Counted from the stretch's first letter, positions 1 to 9,447 are shown. The stretch: DNA of 64,000 bases from Sphingomonadales bacterium (GCA_028289885.1 JAQGKX010000109.1:1-64000); one strand, 5' to 3'. Made by a program: numbers and translations. Notes: generated by a model not told the origin, from the letters alone.

Positions 1-278
1 GCGTCGATGGCGGCCTCGATCCCGGCGGAATCGCTCTGGTCGACGAACATGGCGACGGGTCGGGCCATTGCGCGAGACAGAGCGAACAGTTCCTCAAGCT
101 CGTCGCGGTGCGGGTTCGACAGGTTGATGAGGACGACATCGGGAGAAAAAGCTTCGAGTTTCGCAGCGATGCCATGGCGGTCCGCGAACGTCGCGACATC
201 GGTGAGAGCGGCCTCTCTCAGGCCCTCCTCGATCACCGCCGCGCGGGCGGCACTTTCATCGACAATCGCAATGCGCAA
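1..278 (-). CDS. NasT-like ANTAR response regulator, partial (C-terminus off the window)
   Basis: The reverse strand encodes a receiver domain that begins LRIAIVDESAARAAVIEEGL and continues through PDVVLINL, ARPVAMFVDQSD and GIEAAIDA. This is the pattern of the NasT/AmiR family, whose C-terminal ANTAR domain binds RNA and relieves transcription termination, typically of nitrate or nitrite assimilation operons. Only about 93 residues are inside the window, so the ANTAR domain itself is not seen. A TTG codon is chosen as start because it opens the conserved MRIAIVD-like beginning and is preceded by GGGGATGGGG. Odd point: the residue expected to be the phosphoacceptor Asp (LIDL in relatives) reads Asn (LINL). 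The gene is divergent from the protease at 485. Family call is firm; the regulated operon is unknown. Confidence 0.8.
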   Translation of the reverse strand, partial: MRIAIVDESAARAAVIEEGLREAALTDVATFADRHGIAAKLEAFSPDVVLINLSNPHRDELEELFALSRAMARPVAMFVDQSDSAGIEAAID

Positions 279-390
279 GGCCGAGCCCCATCCCCGTGAT
301 GATCGTTTGTGTGTCGCCGGGCGTCATCCGGATTTCCGAACCTATTGTCCCGTCGTCGTGGCGTGTTCGGTTCGGAAGGTCAAATAATAT

Positions 391-438
391 CGTAACGCCT
401 GCGTTACATTACAGACGCGTAACGAATACATAAGTATT
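391..438. promoter_or_regulatory. Palindromic operator-like sites upstream of the S8 protease
   Basis: A perfect inverted repeat, GTAACGC (392-398) and GCGTTAC (401-407) with a 2-bp centre, is followed by a third copy of the half-site, CGTAACG (418-424). A second small palindrome, AATAC-ATAA-GTATT, covers 425-438. All lie in the gap between the divergent response regulator and the protease, about 50-95 bp before the protease start. The layout fits a transcription factor binding region. Which factor binds is not known. Confidence 0.4.
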
Positions 439-484
439 CTCCGCCGTTAACCGAGTTTTACCATCTTCGCGATAATTTAACTGC

Positions 485-2752
485 ATGAAACAGGGGTTTA
501 TCGTGCAGCATCTTCGCCCGTCCATGACCATCGTATCTTTAATCGCACTTTCCGCATGTGGCGGGGGAGGCGGCAGTACCGCGAACTCGGCAGGCTCGGT
601 GGCGGCTCCGGCGGTCCCAGCGGCGAACGCGCCACCGACTCAGGTAACCGACCCGACAGTCACCGCCTATGCCGCCGCGGTGGCACCTCCGACGGGCTAT
701 GTGGTCACGCCGGAAAGCATGCAGCCGGTGCGCTCGGCAAACGACACGTCGGAATACCGCCAGAACTTCACCGGCAACGAAATGGTCAACGCGCTCTATG
801 CCGCCGATCATGGCTGGACCGGCAAGGGTGTAACCGTCGGTGTCATCGACGATGGCGTGAACACCGCATTGTCGGCATTTCAGAACCAGATCTCGTCGGT
901 ATCGAAGGATTTCGGCTATCTGACCACAAACGGTATCGCCACGAAACGCGATGTGCTGGGTGATACGCAGTCGAACCACGGTACCGAGATTGCCGGGATC
1001 ATCGCCGCGCGCGCCGACGGCATCGGGACCGAGGGCCTTGCACCCGATGCAAAGATCGCGATCCTGCGCACTTCCGATTATAACGCCGATACCAAAGTTG
1101 AAACGATGTTCCACGATGCGGAGGCTCTGGAATATGCCGCCACAGCGGGGATCAAGGTCATCAACCGTTCGCTGGTCAGCAACGGGGCAGGGCTGGCCGA
1201 TTCGGTAACGCGTTACGGTGCGACCGGTGGGCTGCTGGTCAACGCCGCTGGCAACAACGCGCAGGCCAATCCCGGCGATACGATCAACGTCAACGACGCG
1301 AACCGGGCAACATGGCTGTTCGTCGTCGCGCTCAATCCCGACCTGAAAAGCTATACGCTTGCCAGTTACTCCAACCAGGCCGGCAGCATGGCCGATCGCA
1401 CCGTCGCGGCCATCGGCACCAACACCACGGTCGGGGTGGACGGCAGCAGCGTGGCCATTTCGGGCACGAGTTCGGCAACGCCACAAGTCAGCGCACTGGC
1501 CGCGCTGATCCTCAGCAAATGGCCACAGTTGAGTGGCCAGCAGGCGGGCAACGTGATCCTTTCCACAGCGAGGGACATCGGCGCTCCCGGTGTGGATTCG
1601 ATCTATGGGCATGGGCTTATCGACGTGCAGGCGGCGTTATCGCCGAGCAATCCGACGATCTCGAATGGTTCGACCGCAACATCGCTCGCAGCTTCGGCGA
1701 TGGCGGTTCCTGCAGCGATCGGGACGGGCTCGATCCAGACGGCCTTGTCGAAAGTCACCGTGATCGACGCCTATGGCCGCGACTTCACGGGGTCGGTCGC
1801 CAGCCTGATCGCGCATCCCGAAACTGGCCAGTCACGCTGGCTGGGACAACGCGTCAACCAGATGGCGAGTGGCGGATCGAGCGACGTCGGGTTCGGCCAT
1901 TTCCGGACGAGCTTCGGCTATGCCAGCTTTCGCACCGGACCGGCCGACAGCGACGTGCGCAGCGTCATGACCGCAGGCGAGGTATCGTATCGTAATGCCA
2001 CCACCGGCGTCCGGGTCGGGTTCAACGCGCAGGATTCGATGCAGAACGATATCATGGGACTGGCGCCGTTTGCGGACGGCATCCTTTCCTATGCACCGCA
2101 GGCCGGCAATAGCGTCGCCGTCGATCATCTGATTGCCGGGGTCAGACTGGGCGTCACTATGACCGCAGGATCGATTGGCCGGTCGCGCGCGCAGGCGAGC
2201 AGCGTTTCGGTCGGTTATAAGGGCCTGTCGGTGCGCGCTTCATATATAGACGAAAGTGGATCGGTCTTCGGCACGATCTCCGAGGGTGGATTGGCCCTCG
2301 GGCGTGGCGCGACCACCACGATGCTTGAGGCGCACCAGACGTTGAACGTCGGGGGAGGCTGGAACCTTGAAGGCTATGGCTCGGTCGGCGTGACCCGGCT
2401 CAAGATCGACGCCAGCTCTGTCGTGACGGCGGCCAGTTCGCTGGTTGGAACGCGCATGGGGTTGCAGGCAAGCGGCCCGGCATTCGGCGGGTTGCTGAGC
2501 TTCGGGGTGGCGCAACCGCTTACGATCGAACGCGGGACGGCCCATCTGACCATCGGCACCGGCTATGACGCAGTGGCGCAATCATTGACCTATGGTGCGA
2601 GCAATGCCGATCTGGCGAGTGACAAGCGCCGGTTGGAGTTGACCACCGGCTTTGCCCGGCAGACTGGAAACTCGACATTCCGTATCGGTCTGATGAAGGA
2701 CGTCGCCGATGGAACGCAGCGCGTGCTGGCGGGATATCGGTTGAGGTTCTGA
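485..2752 (+). CDS. Subtilisin-like (S8) serine protease with lipobox and beta-barrel-like C-terminus
   Basis: The protein has 755 residues. The S8 catalytic triad is visible: Asp122 in GVTVGVIDDG, His165 in NHGTEIAG and Ser329 in SGTSSATP, with the oxyanion Asn257 in NAAGN. The N-terminus has a hydrophobic segment ending in a lipobox-like LSAC (Cys25) followed by a glycine run, so it may be lipidated after export. Residues from about 390 to 755 are rich in alternating beta-strand patterns and end in a terminal Phe (GYRLRF), as in autotransporter or outer-membrane barrels. It is therefore probably a surface or outer-membrane-anchored protease. A GTG at 503, preceded by AGGGG, has a better ribosome-binding site than the ATG at 485 and may be the true start. 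It is convergent with the giant autotransporter, a possible substrate. Confidence 0.85.
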   Translation: MKQGFIVQHLRPSMTIVSLIALSACGGGGGSTANSAGSVAAPAVPAANAPPTQVTDPTVTAYAAAVAPPTGYVVTPESMQPVRSANDTSEYRQNFTGNEMVNALYAADHGWTGKGVTVGVIDDGVNTALSAFQNQISSVSKDFGYLTTNGIATKRDVLGDTQSNHGTEIAGIIAARADGIGTEGLAPDAKIAILRTSDYNADTKVETMFHDAEALEYAATAGIKVINRSLVSNGAGLADSVTRYGATGGLLVNAAGNNAQANPGDTINVNDANRATWLFVVALNPDLKSYTLASYSNQAGSMADRTVAAIGTNTTVGVDGSSVAISGTSSATPQVSALAALILSKWPQLSGQQAGNVILSTARDIGAPGVDSIYGHGLIDVQAALSPSNPTISNGSTATSLAASAMAVPAAIGTGSIQTALSKVTVIDAYGRDFTGSVASLIAHPETGQSRWLGQRVNQMASGGSSDVGFGHFRTSFGYASFRTGPADSDVRSVMTAGEVSYRNATTGVRVGFNAQDSMQNDIMGLAPFADGILSYAPQAGNSVAVDHLIAGVRLGVTMTAGSIGRSRAQASSVSVGYKGLSVRASYIDESGSVFGTISEGGLALGRGATTTMLEAHQTLNVGGGWNLEGYGSVGVTRLKIDASSVVTAASSLVGTRMGLQASGPAFGGLLSFGVAQPLTIERGTAHLTIGTGYDAVAQSLTYGASNADLASDKRRLELTTGFARQTGNSTFRIGLMKDVADGTQRVLAGYRLRF

Positions 2753-2771
2753 AGTCGCAACCGATATCCCG
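2730..2771. terminator. Perfect 14-bp hairpin between convergent genes
   Basis: CGGGATATCGGTTG (2730-2743) pairs exactly with CAACCGATATCCCG (2758-2771) around a 14-nt loop. The protease stop codon (2750-2752) sits in the loop, so the left arm encodes the last residues of the protein. The hairpin lies 9 bp from the end of the convergent autotransporter gene and could end transcription from both sides. There is no clear T-run on either side, so it is not a textbook intrinsic terminator. Confidence 0.55.
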
Positions 2772-2780
2772 TACCCAAGC

Positions 2781-5700
2781 CTAGAAGCTGATCTTCAGGC
2801 CGACCGACCCGCTTGTCGAATGGCCGGTAACGCCTTGGCCATTGTCGAGCGAGAAACGATAATCGCCTTCGCCATAGAGCGCGAAGCCGGGCTTGAACGT
2901 CCAGGTCAGGCCGCCGCCAGCTTCACCCCAGAGTGACGAGTTGCGTGTGAGGATGTCGGTCGTAGCCGCCGCGGTCCGGAACAGCGTCTGGTCGGTCGTG
3001 GAGAATCCCTTCCATACGTTGCCGCGAACATAGGGCTGGATCGAACCGCTCGATGTCGGGAACCGTCCCTTCAGGCGCAGACCGAGACGTCCGGTCAGAT
3101 AACCCGGCGTATGCTGGGTTACTAAGGCATTCGGGATCGCGACATCGTTTATCGACACACCCTGGCCGATCAGTTGCGCTTGAGGTTCGAGGACCCAGTT
3201 GGTCGATAGTTTGAGCGGATAACCCGTCTCGACCGAAGCGAGGACACCGTGACCGTTGATCCCGATGCGACCGCCGTTCGCGACCTGCGCCTTGCCGCCG
3301 TACCAGCTATATTGAAGGACGACGTCGGTGTAGAACCCATTGTTCGCCTGATACGTCCAGTAGAGACCGGCATATTTCGACGTTGGATCGAGCCTGCCGA
3401 CATAGCTGCCGTCCACTCCACCGGCAAAGCCGCTCACATCGGTCTTTGCCTTGATATAGCCGCCATAGACGCCAAAATCATGGTGGCCTTTGTCATTGCC
3501 GTAGCGGAACAGGTCGATCCCGATCTGACCTCCGTACAAATGGCCATCGGTCGTGGCCCGCGCATCGCCCCGCTGGCGTGAACGGCCATCGTCGGCGATG
3601 AAGCGGCCCCAGATGCGACCGGGAACGGTGAACCCTTGCGCGACCGAACCTTCGCTGGAGTCGTCGCCCATCCGCTTGTGATAGGTGGCGAGCATCGTCA
3701 GGTCGGCATTGCGAAGGCGATCGGGCAGGGCCGCAAGCAATGGGACCTCGGTGCGATAAGTGATGACTTCGGCCGGAGTCGATGGCGTGGTCGGTGGTGT
3801 CGGTGTCGTCGGCGGGTTGGGCACTTCGGCCTGGCCCGATCCAGTCTGCGTCCTCAGATACCAGCTCTCGTTCGCACCGGTCGTATCCGATGCATAGAGA
3901 CGATACTGGAACGCACCCGCATCGACATGGGTCCCGGCAAGGGTGAACGCATCCTTGCTCGTCGTCGCAGTCGTCGTGCCGCCATTGATCGCGCCGACAA
4001 CCTCGATACCGTTGCCGGTCGTCGCGGCGCCGAGGCCACCGGCATTGGTGATCTGGATGGTCGTGGAGCCACTGGCCTTGCCGCCGTCGATGACGAGCCG
4101 ATCCGAAAGCGAGTTATCGCTGCCGAGGACGGTCTGCAGTTTCAGCGTTCCGTTCTGGCCGACATAATTGCCACGGATCGTCAGCGTATCACCGGCGCCG
4201 GACGTTCCGTTCGTCAGGTCGATGGTGCCTGCATTGTTGACGGTCATGGTCCCACCGGCGCTTGCGCTGATCAGCGGGTTGAAACCGTTGCCCGCATAGA
4301 GTGTCGAGGTGGAGTCGATGCCGACCGACCCGCCGGCAAGCGCCAGATCACCATCGGCGGTGAGGCCGGAGCTGTTAATAAGATTGACGTTGTTCCATCC
4401 GGTGATCCGCCGCGTGCCGGTTGATGTCGTGTTATCGAATGTCAGCGTGTCGGTTCCGGTCGCCGTACCCTGTCCCGCGATGCGGGTAACGCCCGACAGA
4501 TTGGCATCGGTCAGCCCACGGAAAGTTGCGGTGTTATTGCCTGCGCCTGCGTCAAAGGCTCCGGTCAGCGTTCCGCCCGTCATAAGGAATGTGTCGTTCC
4601 CCGAACCGAGCAGCACTCCGCCGGTCACTGCGCCCGATGTCAGGGTTACGTTCTGGCCGTTGTTGCCCCCGGCGATCGCGGTGTTGCCAGCCGAGGCGGC
4701 GGTGATCGTACCGCTGTTCGTGAAGGCGATCGTTCCGCCGGTCAGATCGACAACCGGAGCCACCGTGCTCGTGGACGTGAGCGTGCCCGAGTTCGTGATC
4801 GACGCCGCCGGACCGCCAACGACCGCCGAACCGCCCTGCGCGTTGGTGACGTTTATGACACCGTCGAGCATGGCATTGCCGGTCGTGGCGAGACGAAGGC
4901 CGGTTGCGCCGACACCCGTCGCGGTGATCGACAGTCCCGTTCCGAGCGTCAGGTCGTTCGCCGTCTGCGCGCCACCTGTGCCCGAAAAATCGAAGCCGGT
5001 GCTGTTCGTGCCTGCAGCCGTGAGAGTCGCGGAAGATGCCGGACTGATCGCCACGCCGGTGTGGACAGCGGCTCCCGAACCGTTGGCGACGATCGACGTG
5101 CCGTTGAGCAAGATCGCATTAGACCCGGCTGCATTTTCGATGCCGTTCCCGGTCCCCGAAACCGTGACGGTGCCGTTGCCGAGCGTCAGTGCTCCCGACC
5201 CTGCGCTAAGCAGGACGCCGTGAGCCGTGCCGCCTGCGGTGAAGCTGCCTGCGTTATTAACCGATCCGCCATTCACGAGATTAAGCGCCGCTATGCCGTT
5301 TCCGACCGAAACCGGACCGACTCCCTGCAACGTCGATCCCGCTCCATCGACAAGAATACCCGTTCCCGAACCGACCGTGATCGTTCCGGAATTGTTGAAC
5401 GTGCCGCCCGCGGATATGCTGGCACCGATGCCGTTATCCATAGTGATGGTGCCGCTGTTGGTACCCGATGCGCCAGCACCGCTGACAGCGTATCCGACCG
5501 CGCTTGCGCCACCCGGTACCGTGAGGCCGGTCTGCGTCAGCGCGCCCGTGTTGGTGCCGGTCACGAGGTCCGAAGCACCCGTTGAAAGGAGGGCGATGGC
5601 CGTTCCACCAGCCCCGACGCCAACCGTGCCGCTGTTGGTGATCGTCGCACCCGTCGTTGCCAGTATGGCCACGTCATTTGTGCCGGTGAACGCAATGATG

Positions 5701-8318
5701 CCACTGTGCGTCAGCTGGCCCTGATTCCGGGCGATATAGCCGGTCAGATTATCGAACGATGATGTGAGGTTCGCGCTGCTCGTCAGGGTGGTTGTCGCAA
5801 TCGGTGCGCCGATCGCGGTTCCGTCGAGGGCATGTTTCTGCCCATCGACGATTCCCGCCGTAGTGCCCGCCCCGGCAAGCGTGATCGTGCCAGCGCCGCT
5901 GAGCGTGCCCGTCGCCCCTCCTTCGATCAATATACCCGTCGCTCCGAGGCCAGACACATTGATCGTGCTGCCATCAGTGTTCACGGTTGTTCCCGAAGAC
6001 GGACCCGAACCGACAATGCCGAAGGCGTTTGCACCGGACACGATGAGGTTCAAATTAGCCCCACCCAACGTCGCGCCGTCTTCTACGCGGAAGCCCGTCG
6101 AAGAGGCGGTATCGACATTGGTCGTCGATGCGACGTTGATGCGCGAACCGGCACCAAGCGTATAATAGCCGATCTGATTCGTACCCTGAAAATCCACGGA
6201 CCCCGATACGCCGACGTCGATCAGGCCGCCGTTCCGCGCATGAACGCCGATAGCACCGTCACCGCGGAGAATGACTGCGCCATTCTGTTGCGCGGACGAA
6301 CTCGCATTGCCGACATAAACGCCATAATTGCGCAGCCGGTCGACCGAGATGCCGCCGTTGACGATGATCGTGCCGTCGTTGATCGCTCGCGCCGAACCTC
6401 CTGCGACGCCATTTTCGACCAGCAAACCAGTGCTGTTGACGCCGCTGACGGTGATGATTCCGCTTGCCGCGTTGGTCGCCTCCACCGCACCGGCGACGCT
6501 GCTGCCCCGGACCCAGATGCCGACGTTGCGCGCGCTGGGCGTCGTGACTGCCGATGGGTCGATGGTGATCGCACCGGTGTTAAGGGCCGTATTGCCGTCG
6601 CCGCCGACAAGCATGCCGGTTGCGTTCTGGGCAAGCGATCCGATGCGGATCAGGCCGTTGTTGACCAGCGTCCCTCCGCCCGACAGCGACGTCATGCCCG
6701 CCGCGTAATTGACCGACACGACGTCGGTCACGGTGGCGAGGTCGGCTGCATTGCCAGCAAAGGTGGTGCCAACCCGGATCGTGCCATCGGCATTGTTGGT
6801 GACGGTGCCGCCATTGAATGCGACCATCCCCGCTGCGCCGCCGAATAGGCCCAGCGTGTTCGCCACGGCGCTGCCCGCGCCACCGATCAGGATGGTACCC
6901 GAATTCGACGCGGTTGCGCCCGTGCTGACCGCGATACCGGTGTTCGCCTTGCCAAAGGTCGGGTCTTCGGGATGCCCGGCGATGTCGCGGTTGGCGACGT
7001 TGATGATACCCTGATTGCTGACCGTCGCATTGTCGGTAGCGCGGACGGCGATGTTGCCGGTGCTATAACCCTGATAGTCTGTCAGTCCGGTCGGAACCGG
7101 CACGCCGCTAGAACGATCGAGCGTTTCGTACCCAATTCCGATTACGCCCGTGCTGGTGTTGGTCAGGCTGCTGCCAGCGTCTTTCACGCGGATGCCGACG
7201 CCGCCCTCTGCCTGCGCGATCGTGCCGTTGTTCGTTACGGTCGACCCGTTCTGCGCCAAGATCAGCGTGGAAAGGCCATCGTTATTACCGTCTGCGCCAA
7301 CGACGCCGACCAGTTGCGAGGTCGCGGTCGTCGTCAGGTTCGAATGGTCGAGCTTGATGAAAAGGCGTTCGCTGATCGTCGGCGGGGCGGTATATTTCGG
7401 AATGGGCGGTGTCGCGACGGTCACCTGACGCAAGCTCGTCGTCGCGGCGGCCTGAATATTGCTCTCATATTGCGCAGGGGTGATTGTTCCCGCCGTCAAC
7501 TGGGCGATCTGGCTGGTGTTATAACGCTTCAGGCTCGCAAGGTCGGTCACCGTATCGCCGCCGTCGAAGGCAACGCCCGAATAGGTCGTAACCGGCACAT
7601 TCACGGTCGCGCTGGCGGCCTGCGACAGTCCGTCCTGATCGGCTCCATCCATCGTCGCAGTCTGGGAATCATAAACGACCCGGCTGCCGTTCGTGACGCT
7701 GTAGAGCGTCGAGCCGCTGTCTGCCGTCAGGATTGCAAAGTTGGCCGGGTCATAAATGCTCTTGGCCTTGTCGCCGGTCGCAATCGTGACCGTTGAATTA
7801 TCGATGTTCGCCAGTCGCAAGTCGCCATAGACCGGTGCGTGGGTATCGACATAAGTGACCGTGCGCGTATCTGTGCTGGGAACCCCGAGCAGGCGATCAT
7901 TGTCATAGACCAGCGTCGCCACGCGCGTTCCCTGGATCTGGTCGGGATAGGTTACAGAGTTCGTCTTCTGCTGCGTACCAAGCACGACATTCGACTGACC
8001 CGCAACCGCATCGTAACCCGAAATGACTTCGCCATTCTGGTTCCGCGTTGCGATCGTATCACTGTCGAACTGGAACCGGCGGGCGCTGGTACCGATAAGA
8101 TTATAGTCGCCGCTGATCGTGCTTGCGCCATTGGTAACATCGATGATGTCCGCGCGCTGTGCCTTCGACCCGCCGCCATTGTTGACAGCGGGAGAGTAGG
8201 AGGGCTGGAGCGACTGCGCGTGGGTCACCGCTGGAGCACCGATCATCAGAGCGACCAGGGACACCCCGCCTGCCAAAAACCGGCGAGCAGCAAACACATT
8301 GGATTGAGTAACAGGCAT
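2781..8318 (-). CDS. Giant type V autotransporter (adhesin-like)
   Basis: The protein has 1,845 residues. It opens with a signal peptide (about 1-35, ending in THA before QS). The long passenger, to about residue 1,540, is a Gly/Thr/Asn-rich chain of beta-helix-type repeats built on the theme NSGTI or NNGTI. A Pro/Thr linker with the pattern PPTTPTPPTTPSTP follows. The last 270 or so residues form the autotransporter barrel, starting near PGRIWGRFIADDG and ending in KISF. The start is the ATG at 8318, which has AAGGGG just upstream and opens the signal peptide; the open frame extends further upstream, but that part is not protein-like. The likely role is adhesion, biofilm or surface coating. 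No enzymatic domain is recognised in the passenger. The neighbouring surface protease could process it. Confidence 0.9.
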   Translation of the reverse strand: MPVTQSNVFAARRFLAGGVSLVALMIGAPAVTHAQSLQPSYSPAVNNGGGSKAQRADIIDVTNGASTISGDYNLIGTSARRFQFDSDTIATRNQNGEVISGYDAVAGQSNVVLGTQQKTNSVTYPDQIQGTRVATLVYDNDRLLGVPSTDTRTVTYVDTHAPVYGDLRLANIDNSTVTIATGDKAKSIYDPANFAILTADSGSTLYSVTNGSRVVYDSQTATMDGADQDGLSQAASATVNVPVTTYSGVAFDGGDTVTDLASLKRYNTSQIAQLTAGTITPAQYESNIQAAATTSLRQVTVATPPIPKYTAPPTISERLFIKLDHSNLTTTATSQLVGVVGADGNNDGLSTLILAQNGSTVTNNGTIAQAEGGVGIRVKDAGSSLTNTSTGVIGIGYETLDRSSGVPVPTGLTDYQGYSTGNIAVRATDNATVSNQGIINVANRDIAGHPEDPTFGKANTGIAVSTGATASNSGTILIGGAGSAVANTLGLFGGAAGMVAFNGGTVTNNADGTIRVGTTFAGNAADLATVTDVVSVNYAAGMTSLSGGGTLVNNGLIRIGSLAQNATGMLVGGDGNTALNTGAITIDPSAVTTPSARNVGIWVRGSSVAGAVEATNAASGIITVSGVNSTGLLVENGVAGGSARAINDGTIIVNGGISVDRLRNYGVYVGNASSSAQQNGAVILRGDGAIGVHARNGGLIDVGVSGSVDFQGTNQIGYYTLGAGSRINVASTTNVDTASSTGFRVEDGATLGGANLNLIVSGANAFGIVGSGPSSGTTVNTDGSTINVSGLGATGILIEGGATGTLSGAGTITLAGAGTTAGIVDGQKHALDGTAIGAPIATTTLTSSANLTSSFDNLTGYIARNQGQLTHSGIIAFTGTNDVAILATTGATITNSGTVGVGAGGTAIALLSTGASDLVTGTNTGALTQTGLTVPGGASAVGYAVSGAGASGTNSGTITMDNGIGASISAGGTFNNSGTITVGSGTGILVDGAGSTLQGVGPVSVGNGIAALNLVNGGSVNNAGSFTAGGTAHGVLLSAGSGALTLGNGTVTVSGTGNGIENAAGSNAILLNGTSIVANGSGAAVHTGVAISPASSATLTAAGTNSTGFDFSGTGGAQTANDLTLGTGLSITATGVGATGLRLATTGNAMLDGVINVTNAQGGSAVVGGPAASITNSGTLTSTSTVAPVVDLTGGTIAFTNSGTITAASAGNTAIAGGNNGQNVTLTSGAVTGGVLLGSGNDTFLMTGGTLTGAFDAGAGNNTATFRGLTDANLSGVTRIAGQGTATGTDTLTFDNTTSTGTRRITGWNNVNLINSSGLTADGDLALAGGSVGIDSTSTLYAGNGFNPLISASAGGTMTVNNAGTIDLTNGTSGAGDTLTIRGNYVGQNGTLKLQTVLGSDNSLSDRLVIDGGKASGSTTIQITNAGGLGAATTGNGIEVVGAINGGTTTATTSKDAFTLAGTHVDAGAFQYRLYASDTTGANESWYLRTQTGSGQAEVPNPPTTPTPPTTPSTPAEVITYRTEVPLLAALPDRLRNADLTMLATYHKRMGDDSSEGSVAQGFTVPGRIWGRFIADDGRSRQRGDARATTDGHLYGGQIGIDLFRYGNDKGHHDFGVYGGYIKAKTDVSGFAGGVDGSYVGRLDPTSKYAGLYWTYQANNGFYTDVVLQYSWYGGKAQVANGGRIGINGHGVLASVETGYPLKLSTNWVLEPQAQLIGQGVSINDVAIPNALVTQHTPGYLTGRLGLRLKGRFPTSSGSIQPYVRGNVWKGFSTTDQTLFRTAAATTDILTRNSSLWGEAGGGLTWTFKPGFALYGEGDYRFSLDNGQGVTGHSTSGSVGLKISF

Positions 8319-8675
8319 GAGACCCCTTTCAGTTTTTCTCCGAACCGTTCTTTTATTCGGATAAAATAATGGTGCCTTAACCTTTATTAGAGATATTCGA
8401 TCCACCATTGCTGTTAACCAAGCCATAGAATCGTGTGTTTTCGCGAAAAAGTCTTGCGAATCGCGCAGTTTGACTTGCGCAATATCATTTGATGGATTTT
8501 TGTAGCCTGCCGGGCGCAGTTGTTGCGCCGATCTGGGATTGCAGTTCAAAAAATATTCGCGCTTCCCGAGCAGGAACCTAAACAGTTCCAATTTAACACT
8601 TATTGCATTTTGGCTGGGAAAAACGGCTAACGATCGAGCGGCCAGAATGCGACGTCTGGTAGCGCACATGAGTAA
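8319..8675. other. Divergent intergenic region with several small inverted repeats
   Basis: These 357 bp separate the autotransporter and the first Crp/Fnr gene and must carry promoters in both directions. The stretch is more AT-rich than its flanks. Small dyads seen are TTTTCGCGAAAA (8438-8449), GGCGCA-gttgt-TGCGCC (8513-8529) and GGAAC-N6-GTTCC (8574-8589). None matches an operator I can name. No convincing gene was found in it. Confidence 0.5.
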
Positions 8676-9428
8676 ATGGTCATTTCAAAGGGTCTGATTC
8701 TAGCCACGCCGGTTGCAAGGCTCACTGCGTTCGGCAATTTGGACGAGGACGACTATAAGGTCCTGGCCAAGATGGGCGGCACCGGTCGCAAGTTCGCTGC
8801 CAACGAGTTCCTCCAGCGCGAAGGTAGCGATTTTCGGAGAATCTGGCTGCTGATGACCGGCGTTACCGCCAGCAGCGTAAACCGTGCGAACGGTCGGCGG
8901 CGTCTGCTCCGTATCCATTTGAGCGGCGATCTCGTCGGCCTCCCCAGTCTTGCCATGATGACGGCTGCGAGTTCGATTATCGCATTGTCACCGGTCGTCG
9001 CGATTCCGATCAAAATCTCCGTCCTGACTGAAGTTTTTGAATCCTACCCACGCCTCGCCGCCTTGATCTTTCTCGTATCCCAGGAGGAGAGGGTCGCGTT
9101 GATGGATCGACTGATCTCGGTCGGGGGATTGAGTATTGTCGAGCGGGTCGCAAATCTGTTGCTTCATATCCACGCGCGCCTGCTCTGCAGTGATCCGGAC
9201 GCGGGTGAAGCCTTTCACCTGCCGCTGACGCAAGGCGACGTCGCCGACCTTGTAGGTTGCACGCCTGTCCACGCGAACAGGGCCATCCAGCACCTTCGGT
9301 CCGCGGGACTGGTGTCCTGGAATCGCCAGGATATCGAACTTCTGAATCGACCGGCTCTGGTTAAGCTCGCCGGTTATATCCCGCGCATAGTGGAACGTGA
9401 CCCGAGTTGGCTTCCGGTCAACCCCTGA
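8676..9428 (+). CDS. Crp/Fnr-family transcriptional regulator
   Basis: The protein has 250 residues. An N-terminal cyclic-nucleotide-binding-like beta-roll (about 15-125) is followed by a dimerisation helix and a winged helix-turn-helix (about 185-215) with the pattern LPLTQGDVADLVGCTPVHAN. No FNR-type cysteine cluster is visible, so an iron-sulfur oxygen sensor is unlikely. Sphingomonad members of this group often do not bind cAMP, and the ligand cannot be read from sequence. It stands at the edge of the exopolysaccharide locus, convergent with the NRPS gene, and a second paralog (28589) marks the other end. It may control the locus; that is an inference from position. Confidence 0.9.
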   Translation: MVISKGLILATPVARLTAFGNLDEDDYKVLAKMGGTGRKFAANEFLQREGSDFRRIWLLMTGVTASSVNRANGRRRLLRIHLSGDLVGLPSLAMMTAASSIIALSPVVAIPIKISVLTEVFESYPRLAALIFLVSQEERVALMDRLISVGGLSIVERVANLLLHIHARLLCSDPDAGEAFHLPLTQGDVADLVGCTPVHANRAIQHLRSAGLVSWNRQDIELLNRPALVKLAGYIPRIVERDPSWLPVNP

Positions 9429-9447
9429 TCCGGCGTCGCTTGCATAG

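Noticed and set aside
2781-8318. Repeated short units in the autotransporter gene as a CRISPR or DNA repeat array
   Set aside because: The repeats exist at the protein level (NSGTI-like) and are degenerate at DNA level, with no regular spacer length.
8319-8669. N-terminal extension of 117 codons on the autotransporter reading frame
   Set aside because: It lacks protein-like character and the ATG at 8318 has a strong ribosome-binding site and starts a good signal peptide.
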